Assembly (NCBI RefSeq): GCF_024701975.1
Contig: NZ_JANLNM010000006.1
Span: forward strand, 186,001-250,000
DNA: 64,000 bases
Direction of reading: 5' to 3'
Origin: Variovorax sp. ZS18.2.2
Lineage (GTDB): Bacteria; Pseudomonadota; Gammaproteobacteria; Burkholderiales; Burkholderiaceae_C
The translations under genes were made by a program, and so were the position numbers. Below are positions 1 through 9,432 of the stretch, piece by piece (positions within the stretch are counted from its first letter, which is position 1; every line of letters begins with the position of its first letter). Below the pieces are notes generated by a model, which did not search any database, was not told where the DNA came from, and was given only the letters and a program-made list of their open reading frames with translations.

Positions 1-122
1 ATGTCGTGCGCTCCTGATGCGGTCTCTGGATGGGGAAGTCGCAATTTTTCCTTGGTCGATAAAATATGAAAAGTTGAATTTGGCAATCCTGTAGTTCATA
101 TTTCCTGAAGAAGAGATCCCAG

Positions 123-1007
123 ATGCGCGAAATCAGCCTCGATCGCTTGCGCACGCTGGTCGCGATCGCAGACCACGGATCCTTTGCAGCCGCAGCGCAG
201 GTGCTGCACCTCGCGCCACCGACCGTCAGCCTGCACATCGCCGAACTGGAGCGGCGTGTGGGCGCTCCCCTCTTGTCCCGACGACGCGGGAACGTGCGGC
301 CGTCGGCCGTCGGCGAATTGCTGGTGGAACGTGCGCGCCGGATGCTGGTCGAGATCGAGTCGACGCTGGACGACGTCAGCCGGCAGGTGCAGGGGCTGGC
401 CGGACGCGTGCGGCTGGGCGCCTCGACGGGCGCGATCTCGCACCTGCTGCCGCAGGCCATCGCGCGGCTTCGCGAGGATCATCCGGACATCGATGTTCAG
501 ATCGCGGTGCTGACCTCGCAGGATGCGCTGGCGCGCCTCGCGCAAGGCAAGCTGGACGTCGGGCTGGTCGCCCTGCCGCAGTCGCCGGTCGCGGGACTGG
601 CGATCCGGCCCTGGCGCCGCGACCCCGTCATGGCCTTCCTGCCCGCCGACTGGCGCGCTCCCGCCAGGGTCACGCCGACGTGGCTCGCGGCGCAGCCGCT
701 GATCCTCAACGACGCAGGCACGCGCCTGTCGCGCCTCGTCTCGGAATGGTTCGCGCTGGGCGGCCACCGGCCCGCGCCGCGGATCGAGCTCAACTACAAC
801 GATGCGATCAAGAGCCTCGTCGCCGCGGGCTACGGTGCGACGCTCCTGCCGCATGAAGCAGGCGCGTTGCAGCCGGACGCGCGCATCGCGATGCGTCCCC
901 TGCGCCCGGCCCTTTGGCGGGAACTGGGCATTGCCTATCGGTCGGGGCCCGTCGAACGCGCGACGCAGCGCGTGCTCGACGCGCTGTGGGAGCTCAAGGC
1001 GCGTTGA
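123..1007 (+). CDS. LysR-family transcriptional regulator
   Basis: A 294-residue LysR-type regulator. Residues 1-60 form the winged helix-turn-helix (SLDRLRTLVAIADHGSFAAA, then APPTVSLHIAELERRVGAPL), and residues about 90-290 form the periplasmic-binding-protein-like effector domain. The ATG at 123 is preceded by a purine-rich GAAGAAGAG at 108-116. LysR proteins usually control a divergent neighbour, which here would lie left of position 1 and is not visible, so the target and effector are unknown. The right-hand neighbour gyrB converges on it across a shared terminator. The family call is firm; the function is not. Confidence 0.93.
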   Translation: MREISLDRLRTLVAIADHGSFAAAAQVLHLAPPTVSLHIAELERRVGAPLLSRRRGNVRPSAVGELLVERARRMLVEIESTLDDVSRQVQGLAGRVRLGASTGAISHLLPQAIARLREDHPDIDVQIAVLTSQDALARLAQGKLDVGLVALPQSPVAGLAIRPWRRDPVMAFLPADWRAPARVTPTWLAAQPLILNDAGTRLSRLVSEWFALGGHRPAPRIELNYNDAIKSLVAAGYGATLLPHEAGALQPDARIAMRPLRPALWRELGIAYRSGPVERATQRVLDALWELKAR

Positions 1008-1048
1008 GCGCACCGAGCCGGGCGGCGCAGTACACGCAAGCGCCAATG

Positions 1049-1075
1049 AAAACGCCCGGTCAGGCCGGGCGTTTT
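1049..1075. terminator. Bidirectional intrinsic terminator between the LysR gene and gyrB
   Basis: An 11-bp inverted repeat, AAAACGCCCGG (1049-1059) and CCGGGCGTTTT (1065-1075), encloses a 5-nt loop. A-runs and T-runs on the two arms make it usable from both strands. It sits between the convergent LysR gene and gyrB. Confidence 0.85.
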
Positions 1076-1106
1076 CAGGACAGCAGGAGCTGTCGACAGC
1101 GATCGA

Positions 1107-3728
1107 TCAGACGTCGATATTCGCCGCCCGCAGCGCGTTCTGCTCAATGAACTCGCGCCGCGGCTCTACCTCGTCGCCCATCAGCATCGTGAACACGCGG
1201 TCCGCTTCGATCGCGTCGTCGACCTGCACGCGCAGCAGCCGGCGCACGGTCGGGTCCATGGTGGTTTCCCAGAGCTGCGCGGGGTTCATTTCGCCCAGGC
1301 CCTTGTAACGCTGGCGCGAGGTGGCGCGCTCGGCTTCGCCGATCAGCCACCTCATGGCCAGGCGGAAGTCGCTGACCTTTTCTTCCTTGGCGCGCTCGCC
1401 TTCGCCGCGGCGGACCAGGGCACCTTCGTCGCTCAGCAAGCCGCGGAAGGTGTTGGCCGCTTCGGCCAGCGCCGCGTAGTCGGCACCGTGCACGAAGTCC
1501 TGCGTGATCACGCTGCTCTTGATGTTGCCGTGGTGGCGGCGGCTGATGCGCAGCAGCGGCTTGTCGGTGCGGGCATCGAACTCGTTGCTCACCTCGGCCG
1601 GCACGCCGGTCGTGTTGAGCTCGCGCAGCTTGGCCTGCAGCGCCACAGCCGAAGCCTCGGCGGCGGGCGTGGTGTCCAGGTCGAGCGCCACGCCGTCGGC
1701 GATGGCGCGCAGGGCCTCGGCGTCCATGAAGTTGCGCAGGCGCGCAATCACGGCCTCGGCCACCTGGTGCTTGCGCGCCAGTTCGGCCAGGGTGTCGCCG
1801 GTGAGCGTGGTCGAGCTGGCGCCGCCGGTCTCGATGCGCGCGTCCTTCAGCGCGACTTTGAGCAGGAAGGCATCGAGCGCGGGGCCGTCCTTCAGGTACT
1901 GCTCTTCCTTGCCGACCTTCACCTTGTAGAGCGGTGGCTGCGCGATGTAGATGTGGCCGCGCTCCACCAGCTCCGGCATCTGCCGGTAGAAGAAGGTGAG
2001 CAGCAGCGTGCGGATGTGGGCGCCGTCGACGTCGGCGTCGGTCATGATGATGATGCGGTGGTAGCGCAGCTTGGCGACGTTGAAGTCGTCCGCGCCGCCG
2101 CCTGCCGAGGTCGCGCCGGCGCGGCCGATGCCGGTGCCCAGCGCGGTGATCATCGTCAGGATTTCGTTGCTGGTGAGCAGCTTCTCGTAGCGCGCTTTCT
2201 CCACGTTCAGGATCTTGCCGCGCAGCGGCAGGATGGCCTGGAACTTCCGGTCGCGGCCCTGCTTGGCGGAGCCGCCGGCGGAGTCGCCCTCCACCAGGTA
2301 GACCTCGCACAGGGCGGGATCTTTTTCCTGGCAGTCGGCCAGCTTGCCGGGCAGGCCCATGCCGTCGAGCACGCCCTTGCGGCGCGTCATTTCGCGGGCC
2401 TTGCGGGCGGCTTCGCGGGCGCGGGCGGCCTCGACGATCTTGCCGCAGATGATCTTGGCGTCCGCCGGGCGCTCCTGCAGGTAGTCGGTGAGCAGGCGGC
2501 CGACGATGTCTTCCACCGGCGCGCGCACTTCGCTGGAAACCAGCTTGTCCTTGGTCTGGCTGGAGAACTTGGGCTCGGGCACCTTCACGCTCAGCACGCA
2601 GCACAGGCCTTCGCGCATGTCGTCGCCGGTGACTTCGACCTTCGCCTTCTTGGCGAACTCGTTCTCTTCGATGTACTTGTTGATGACGCGGGTCATCGCG
2701 GCGCGCAGGCCCGTCAAGTGGGTGCCGCCGTCACGCTGCGGGATGTTGTTGGTGAAGCAGAGCACCTGCTCGTTGTAGCCGCTGTTCCACTGCATCGCCA
2801 CTTCGACGCCGATGTGCGTGCCGGGGATGCCGCCGTAGGTGTCGGCCGGCTTCTCGCCCGCTGCGTAGAACGAGTTCGGATGCAGGACGGTCTTGCCCTT
2901 GTTGATGAATTCCACGAAGCCGCGCACGCCGCCGGTGCCCGAGAAGTCGTCTTCCTTGCCGGTGCGCTCGTCCAGCAGGCGGATGCGCACGCCGTTGTTC
3001 AGGAAGCTCAGCTCGCGCAGGCGCTTGGAGAGGATCTCGTAGTGGAAATCGCTGTTTTCCTTGAAGATTTCCGTGTCGGGCAGGAAGTGCACTTCGGTGC
3101 CGCGCTTGTCGGTGTCGCCGATGATCTTCATGGGCGACACTTCGAAGCCGTTCACGGTCTCGAGCAGGCGGTTCTGCACGAAGCCGCGGCTGAATTCGAG
3201 CTCGTGGATCTTGCCTTCGCGGCGCACGATCAGGCGCAGCTTGATGCTCAGCGCGTTCACGCAGGACACGCCCACGCCGTGCAGGCCGCCCGAGACCTTG
3301 TAGCTGTTCTGGTTGAACTTGCCGCCGGCGTGCAGTTCGGTGAGCGCAATCTCGGCGGCCGAGCGCTTGGGCTCGTGCTTGTCGTCCATCTTCACGCCGG
3401 TCGGGATGCCGCGGCCGTTGTCGGTGACGGAGATGGAGTTGTCGCTGTGGATGGTCACGACGATGTCGTCGCAATGGCCCGCGAGCGCTTCGTCGATGGA
3501 GTTGTCCACGACTTCGAACACCAGGTGGTGCAGGCCCGTGCCGTCGGAGGTGTCGCCGATGTACATGCCGGGGCGCTTGCGCACGGCTTCAAGCCCTTCC
3601 AGGATCGTGATCGCGCCTTCGCCGTAGCTGGTGTCGGCCAGGATGACTTCTGGCGCGACGATCTGGACTTCAGGCGTGTAGACCGGCTCGGTGTGCGGGA
3701 CTTCGGGCTTGTTTTCTTCTGCACTCAT
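1107..3728 (-). CDS. gyrB: DNA gyrase subunit B
   Basis: The ATPase subunit of DNA gyrase, which introduces negative supercoils together with GyrA. The 873-residue product has the GHKL ATPase start (AVRKRPGMYIGD, then EVVDNSIDEALAG) near residues 50-85. The TOPRIM block follows at about 490-620 (VYLVEGDSAGGSAKQG and the metal-binding DADVDGAHIRTL). The C-terminal GyrB block (RQRYKGLGEMNP) ends in NIDV. It is longer than the roughly 804 residues of Escherichia coli GyrB because of a roughly 40-residue N-terminal extension before the ATPase core and extra length in the proteobacterial insert. It is the third gene of dnaA-dnaN-gyrB, all on the minus strand. Confidence 0.98.
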   Translation of the reverse strand: MSAEENKPEVPHTEPVYTPEVQIVAPEVILADTSYGEGAITILEGLEAVRKRPGMYIGDTSDGTGLHHLVFEVVDNSIDEALAGHCDDIVVTIHSDNSISVTDNGRGIPTGVKMDDKHEPKRSAAEIALTELHAGGKFNQNSYKVSGGLHGVGVSCVNALSIKLRLIVRREGKIHELEFSRGFVQNRLLETVNGFEVSPMKIIGDTDKRGTEVHFLPDTEIFKENSDFHYEILSKRLRELSFLNNGVRIRLLDERTGKEDDFSGTGGVRGFVEFINKGKTVLHPNSFYAAGEKPADTYGGIPGTHIGVEVAMQWNSGYNEQVLCFTNNIPQRDGGTHLTGLRAAMTRVINKYIEENEFAKKAKVEVTGDDMREGLCCVLSVKVPEPKFSSQTKDKLVSSEVRAPVEDIVGRLLTDYLQERPADAKIICGKIVEAARAREAARKAREMTRRKGVLDGMGLPGKLADCQEKDPALCEVYLVEGDSAGGSAKQGRDRKFQAILPLRGKILNVEKARYEKLLTSNEILTMITALGTGIGRAGATSAGGGADDFNVAKLRYHRIIIMTDADVDGAHIRTLLLTFFYRQMPELVERGHIYIAQPPLYKVKVGKEEQYLKDGPALDAFLLKVALKDARIETGGASSTTLTGDTLAELARKHQVAEAVIARLRNFMDAEALRAIADGVALDLDTTPAAEASAVALQAKLRELNTTGVPAEVSNEFDARTDKPLLRISRRHHGNIKSSVITQDFVHGADYAALAEAANTFRGLLSDEGALVRRGEGERAKEEKVSDFRLAMRWLIGEAERATSRQRYKGLGEMNPAQLWETTMDPTVRRLLRVQVDDAIEADRVFTMLMGDEVEPRREFIEQNALRAANIDV

Positions 3729-3812
3729 TCGGATATTCCTCTATCTCTCTCACGGCATTGACGTGATTTTTCGGGCTCTCAAGAACTCAATTCGCCGCCT
3801 CTTGAAAGCGCA

Positions 3813-3834
3813 AACCCGCGGAGGGCCGCGGGTT
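3813..3834 (-). terminator. Hairpin between dnaN and gyrB, possible weak terminator or attenuator
   Basis: A 9-bp GC-rich inverted repeat, AACCCGCGG (3813-3821) and CCGCGGGTT (3826-3834), has a 4-nt loop and lies just past the dnaN stop. There is no proper T-run on the minus strand, so it may only attenuate read-through into gyrB. Confidence 0.4.
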
Positions 3835-3864
3835 GTCTGCGCAAGGCGCTTTGCTGTCTGGCTG

Positions 3865-4971
3865 CTAGATACGCATCGGCATCACGACGTATTTGAAGGA
3901 TGCGTTCTCGGGGATGGTCAGTAACGCGGAGCTGTTGGAGTCGGCAAGGTCCAGCTTGACCATGTCCTGGTCCATGTTCGACAGCGCGTCGATCAGGTAG
4001 GTGACGTTGAAGCCGATCTCGATGGCGTCGCCGCCGTAGTCGATGTCCAGTTCGTCCTGGGCTTCTTCCTGCTCGGCGTTGTTCGATGCGATGCGCAGCG
4101 TGCCCGGCTCGATGTTCAGGCGCACGCCCTTGAACTTCTCGCTGGTCAGGATGGCGGTGCGTTGCAGGCTGGCCAGCAGCGGCGCGCGGCCGAGCGTGAC
4201 GGTGTTCTTGTGGTTCTTCGGAATCACGCGGTTGTAGTCGGGGAACTTGCCCTCGACCAGCTTGGTGACGAACTCCATGCCGCCGAAGCTGAACTTGGCC
4301 TGGTTGTTCGCGAACTGCATCTCGATGGCGCCTTCGGCGTCGGACAGGAGGCGCTGCATTTCGAGCACGGTCTTGCGCGGCAGGATCACTTCCTGGCGCG
4401 GCACTTCCACGTCGAGCGTGGCGGAAGAGAACGCCAGGCGGTGGCCGTCGGTGGCCACCAGACTCAACTGCTTGCCTTCGGCCACGAACAGGATGCCGTT
4501 GAGGTAGTAGCGAATGTCGTGCACGGCCATTGCGAAGGACACTTGCGAAAGCAGGTCCTTCAGCGTCTTCTGCGGCACGCTGAACACGGGGCCGAAATTG
4601 GCGGCTTCCTGCACCAGCGGAAAGTCTTCGGCGGGCAGCGACTGCAGCGTGAAGCGGCTCTTGCCGCCCTTGAGCACCAGCTTGCTCGCGCTCGACTCGA
4701 GGCTCACGGTCTGGTCGGCCGGCATGGTGCGCAGGATGTCGATCAGCTTGCGCGCGCCGATGGTGGTGGTGAAGTTGCCTTCGTCGCCGCCCAGCTCGGC
4801 CGTGGTGCGGATCTGGATCTCGAGGTCGCTGGTGGTGAGCTGGAGCTGGCCGCCAGTCTTGCGGATCAGCACGTTCGCCAGGATCGGCAGCGTGTGGCGC
4901 CGCTCGACGATGCCCGACACCGACTGCAGCGCTGCAAGAACCTTGTCTTGGGTTGCCTTCAAAACGATCAT
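3865..4971 (-). CDS. dnaN: DNA polymerase III beta sliding clamp
   Basis: The processivity clamp of the replicative polymerase, a ring-shaped homodimer of three repeated folds per subunit. The 368-residue product starts MIVLKATQDKVLAALQSVSG and ends YVVMPMRI, the usual clamp C-terminus. Its length matches the family. The open frame continues further upstream to 5256, but that extension runs into dnaA and has no clamp-like sequence, so the ATG at 4971 is chosen. A run of GAAGAGGAAGAA just before it can serve as ribosome binding site. It lies 88 bp downstream of dnaA in the same direction. Confidence 0.98.
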   Translation of the reverse strand: MIVLKATQDKVLAALQSVSGIVERRHTLPILANVLIRKTGGQLQLTTSDLEIQIRTTAELGGDEGNFTTTIGARKLIDILRTMPADQTVSLESSASKLVLKGGKSRFTLQSLPAEDFPLVQEAANFGPVFSVPQKTLKDLLSQVSFAMAVHDIRYYLNGILFVAEGKQLSLVATDGHRLAFSSATLDVEVPRQEVILPRKTVLEMQRLLSDAEGAIEMQFANNQAKFSFGGMEFVTKLVEGKFPDYNRVIPKNHKNTVTLGRAPLLASLQRTAILTSEKFKGVRLNIEPGTLRIASNNAEQEEAQDELDIDYGGDAIEIGFNVTYLIDALSNMDQDMVKLDLADSNSSALLTIPENASFKYVVMPMRI

Positions 4972-5059
4972 GTCTTCTTCCTCTTCTCTATCTCTTTGAA
5001 TCAGCTTGTAAGACGCCATTCTCCGCTGTCGCGAGGGGCATTCCGGATGGCATTCGGCT

Positions 5060-6439
<1,380 letters not shown>

Positions 6440-6590
6440 GGGCGCTTTGAAAAGTGGTGAATCCCTCGGGCATTTCTTGGTATAGGTATTGTGGATATTC
6501 TCTGCTGGAAGGCGCTGGGCATTCTAACTTGTCAAAACCTTATCCACACGCTGTGGACGGCCGTGAAAGGCCCGCAAATCCAGTCGAAGA
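6440..6590. other. Candidate oriC region with DnaA boxes
   Basis: The intergenic segment between divergent dnaA and rpmH, the classical origin context. A perfect DnaA box TTATCCACA lies at 6540-6548. A one-mismatch box on the opposite strand (TGTGGATAT) lies at 6490-6498. A degenerate inverted half-box (TGTGGA) at 6552-6557 makes a near-palindrome with the perfect box. The segment is AT-richer than its surroundings. Only a few boxes are seen, so the full origin may extend into dnaA or the dnaA-dnaN gap. A strand-skew switch here would be decisive, but I did not compute it. Confidence 0.65.
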
Positions 6591-6619
6591 TTGTTCCGGG
6601 GCCGAATGTTTGCGATAAT
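6591..6619 (+). promoter_or_regulatory. Sigma70-type promoter for rpmH-rnpA
   Basis: TTGTTC (6591-6596) and GATAAT (6614-6619) are separated by exactly 17 bp, with an extended -10 TG at 6611-6612. The promoter lies about 110 bp before the rpmH start and points into the rpmH-rnpA-yidD-yidC run. Confidence 0.6.
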
Positions 6620-6727
6620 TGCGGGTTTCCCTGAAAACCTCATTGCGTCTTTCGGGGGCCATCCGAAACACGCTCCCCAGCGCCCGCTGCTTTTTCGCAT
6701 GCGGAAATCAGGGAATCAGGAACCATC

Positions 6728-6862
6728 ATGAAACGCACATACCAAGCATCCAAAGTCCGCCGCGCCCGTACCCACGGCTTTCTGGTCCGCATGAAGACTC
6801 GCGGCGGCCGTGCCGTCATCAACGCACGCCGCGCCAAGGGCCGCAAGCGCCTGGCCGTCTGA
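6728..6862 (+). CDS. rpmH: 50S ribosomal protein L34
   Basis: A 44-residue, highly basic protein of the large ribosomal subunit. It starts MKRTYQASKVRRARTHGFLV and ends GRKRLAV, a near-universal L34 sequence. The ATG at 6728 is preceded by AATCAGGAACC, which includes an AGGA ribosome binding site. It is the first gene of the rpmH-rnpA-yidD-yidC group that lies opposite dnaA in most bacteria. A longer overlapping frame in another phase covers it but has no merit. Confidence 0.97.
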   Translation: MKRTYQASKVRRARTHGFLVRMKTRGGRAVINARRAKGRKRLAV

Positions 6863-6963
6863 CGGCAGCCCACCTGCCGTTGCCAGCAGCCGACCCGCCA
6901 GCGCCAGCTCCCTCAGCTAGCGCTCACGGCCCGACCGGAAACGACGGACGCGGCTCGGTTTCC

Positions 6964-7383
6964 ATGCAGCGGCTCAAGACCCGCGCGCAATTCCAGGCCG
7001 TCCTCGCAGGTGCCACCGTGGCGCGCACTGCTCATTTCGCATTGCATCGCTGTGCGCTCGATCTCGCATCGAGCGCGGCTCCGCTGTTCGCGTCGGATGA
7101 TGTCTGGCTGGGCGCCATGGTGCCCAAGCGCTGGGCGCGCCGTGCCGTCACGCGCAATGCCATCAAGCGCCAGATCTATACCGTGAGCGCCGCGCCCGAT
7201 GTCGGCCTGCCCCGTGCTGCGCACGTGGTGCGACTGCGGGCGGGGTTCGATCGCAAGGAATTCGTGAGCGCGTCCTCGGACAAGCTCAAGGGCGCCGTGC
7301 GCGCCGAACTCCAGCAGTTGCTGGCGCGCGCCGCGCGTTCGCCCGCACCGGCACCTGCACCTTCTTCCCCCTCCTCCTCATGA
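6964..7383 (+). CDS. rnpA: Ribonuclease P protein component
   Basis: The protein cofactor of RNase P, which helps the catalytic RNA trim the 5' ends of tRNA precursors. The 139-residue product starts MQRLKTRAQFQAVLAG and has the family signature RAVTRNAIKRQIY at about residues 58-70. A Pro/Ala/Ser-rich tail extends past the usual end. The open frame continues upstream over rpmH, so the ATG at 6964 was chosen by protein similarity; the ribosome binding site is weak. It overlaps yidD by ATGA, suggesting translational coupling. Confidence 0.93.
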   Translation: MQRLKTRAQFQAVLAGATVARTAHFALHRCALDLASSAAPLFASDDVWLGAMVPKRWARRAVTRNAIKRQIYTVSAAPDVGLPRAAHVVRLRAGFDRKEFVSASSDKLKGAVRAELQQLLARAARSPAPAPAPSSPSSS

Positions 7384-7667
7384 AACGCCTGCTGATCGGC
7401 CTCGTGAAGGGCTACCGCCTGCTGCTGAGCCCCTGGCTCGGCCAGTCGTGCCGCTTCACGCCGACCTGTTCGGTGTATTCGATCGAGGCGCTGGAGGTGC
7501 ATGGCGCGCTCAAGGGCAGCTACCTCACTCTGCACCGCATCGCGCGCTGCCAGCCCTGGTGCCAGGGCGGCCACGATCCGGTTCCACCGAAATCACCGTG
7601 TCGCACTGACAAGTCAGGCTCGCTGTTTTCGTCTCTTCTCTCCTCCGACAAGAAGTCTTCGTCATGA
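7380..7667 (+). CDS. yidD: Membrane protein insertion efficiency factor YidD
   Basis: A small 95-residue protein that assists YidC-dependent insertion of inner-membrane proteins. The N-terminal amphipathic stretch MKRLLIGLVKGYRLLLSPW is followed by the conserved CRFTPTCSVYSIEAL. Near the end of the core are the conserved IARCQPWCQGGHDPVP residues, followed by a variable polar tail. It is linked by 4-bp ATGA overlaps to rnpA upstream and yidC downstream, so all three are probably translated from one mRNA. Confidence 0.95.
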   Translation: MKRLLIGLVKGYRLLLSPWLGQSCRFTPTCSVYSIEALEVHGALKGSYLTLHRIARCQPWCQGGHDPVPPKSPCRTDKSGSLFSSLLSSDKKSSS

Positions 7668-9355
7668 ACGATATCCGCCGCACGATCCTGTGGGTGATTT
7701 TTGGGTTCTCGCTGGTGTTGCTGTGGGACCAATGGCAGGTCTTCAACGGCAACAAGCCGACCTTCCTGCCCTCGAGCAAGCCCGCCGCCGTCGCCACCGC
7801 CCCGGCCGGCACCACGCCCGCCACCAGTAACGGCGTGCCGACGGCATCGGGCACCAGCGGCAACGCGGGCGCCGTGCCCACGCAGGCTGCGGCGGCCGCG
7901 CCCCGCGAGCAGGTCGTCGTGACCACCGACCTGTTCAAGGCCACGATCGACAGCGAAGGCGGCACGGTCAACCACCTGGAACTGCAGAAGTACGACGAAG
8001 CCGACCGCACCAAGCGCGTCGTGCTGTTCGAAAACGGCTCGCCCGCCACCCGCTACGTGGCGCAGACCGGCCTGCTGAACACGATCGATACCGGTGACCG
8101 CTTCCCCAACCACCTGACGCCGATGACGGCGAAGGCCGGTCCGCGCGAAATGGCCGATGGCCAGAACACGCTGGAAGTGAGCTTCGAGAGCGCCCCCGTC
8201 GGCGGCCTGAAGTACACCAAGACCTACGTGTTCCACCGCGGCGACTACGCCATCGGCGTGCGCCACGAAGTCGCCAACGTGAGCGACCAGCCGCGCGACG
8301 CGCAGCTCTACATGCAGCTGCTGCGCCACGGCACCGTGGCCGCTGGCACGATGTTCGGCACCAACACCTTCACCGGTCCCGCCGCGTACACCAACGAGAA
8401 GAAGTTCCACAAGCTCGACTTCAAGGACATCGCCAAGGGCAAGATCGAACCGCCGCCGCCCGCCAACGACGGCTGGATCGCGATGGTGCAGCACTACTTC
8501 GCGTCGGCCTGGTTGCTCAAGGGCGACCCCGCCAGCGAGCAGCTGCGCCGCGAATTCCGCGTGAAGGACCTGGGCGACAACCTCTTCACCGTCGCCATGG
8601 TGGCCACGCTGCCGAAGATCGCCCCGGGCGCCACGCAGACCGTGAACAGCGTGCTGTTCGCCGGCCCCGAAGAAGAAAAGAAGCTCGAAACCATCGCCCC
8701 CGGCCTGGACCTGGTGAAGGACTACGGCATCTTCGCGATCATCTCCAAGCCGCTGTACTGGCTGCTCACCCAGCTGCACGGCATCCTGGGCAACTGGGGC
8801 TGGTCGATCGTGGCGCTGGTGGTGCTGCTGAAGGCGGCCTTCTACTGGCTCAACGCCAAGGCCTACGCCAGCATGGCCAAGATGAAGGCCATCAACCCCA
8901 AGATCATGGAAATGCGCGAGCGGCTCAAAGACAAGCCGCAAGAGATGCAGCAAGAGATGATGCGGATCTACAAGACCGAGAAGGTCAATCCGATGGGCGG
9001 CTGCTTCCCGATCGTGATCCAGATCCCGGTGTTCATCGCGCTCTACTGGGTGCTGCTGTCGTCGGTCGAAATGCGCCACGCCCCGTGGATCGGCTGGATC
9101 ACCGACCTCTCGGCGCCGGACCCCTGGTACATCCTGCCGGTCGTGATGACGGCCACTTCGCTCTTCCAGACCTGGCTCAACCCGACGCCGCCCGATCCGA
9201 TGCAGGCCAAGCTGATGTGGATCATGCCGCTCGCGTTCAGCGTGATGTTCATCTTCTTCCCGGCCGGCCTGGTGCTGTACTGGATCACGAACAACGTGCT
9301 GTCGATCGCGCAGCAGTGGTTCATCAACAAACGGCTGGGCGTGCTGGGCAAGTAA
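7664..9355 (+). CDS. yidC: Membrane protein insertase YidC
   Basis: The Oxa1/YidC/Alb3-family insertase of the inner membrane. The 563-residue product has an N-terminal transmembrane anchor (TILWVIFGFSLVLLWDQWQV), a Pro/Ala/Thr-rich linker, and the large periplasmic domain at about 85-350. The conserved five-segment core follows from about 360 (LYWLLTQLHGILGNWGWSI, then GCFPIVIQIPVFIALYWVLL). The length fits Gram-negative YidC. It overlaps yidD by 4 bp and is followed by a terminator that closes the rpmH operon. Confidence 0.97.
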   Translation: MNDIRRTILWVIFGFSLVLLWDQWQVFNGNKPTFLPSSKPAAVATAPAGTTPATSNGVPTASGTSGNAGAVPTQAAAAAPREQVVVTTDLFKATIDSEGGTVNHLELQKYDEADRTKRVVLFENGSPATRYVAQTGLLNTIDTGDRFPNHLTPMTAKAGPREMADGQNTLEVSFESAPVGGLKYTKTYVFHRGDYAIGVRHEVANVSDQPRDAQLYMQLLRHGTVAAGTMFGTNTFTGPAAYTNEKKFHKLDFKDIAKGKIEPPPPANDGWIAMVQHYFASAWLLKGDPASEQLRREFRVKDLGDNLFTVAMVATLPKIAPGATQTVNSVLFAGPEEEKKLETIAPGLDLVKDYGIFAIISKPLYWLLTQLHGILGNWGWSIVALVVLLKAAFYWLNAKAYASMAKMKAINPKIMEMRERLKDKPQEMQQEMMRIYKTEKVNPMGGCFPIVIQIPVFIALYWVLLSSVEMRHAPWIGWITDLSAPDPWYILPVVMTATSLFQTWLNPTPPDPMQAKLMWIMPLAFSVMFIFFPAGLVLYWITNNVLSIAQQWFINKRLGVLGK

Positions 9356-9378
9356 GCCGCACGACCACCGTTACCGCA

Positions 9379-9409
9379 AAGGGCCGCATCCGCGGCCCTT
9401 TTCCTTTTT
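9379..9409 (+). terminator. Intrinsic terminator after yidC
   Basis: A 9-bp inverted repeat, AAGGGCCGC (9379-9387) and GCGGCCCTT (9392-9400), has a 4-nt loop and is followed by TTCCTTTTT. It separates yidC from mnmE. Confidence 0.88.
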
Positions 9410-9432
9410 GCTGAAAGAATCGCGCTCTTGCC

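Noticed and set aside
6521..6535. TTGACA and TAGAAT on the minus strand as a dnaA promoter
   Set aside because: Only 3 bp separate them, so they cannot form one sigma70 promoter.
6619..6963. Upstream extension of rnpA covering rpmH
   Set aside because: The extension is the out-of-frame reading of the L34 gene and its leader; RnpA similarity begins at 6964.
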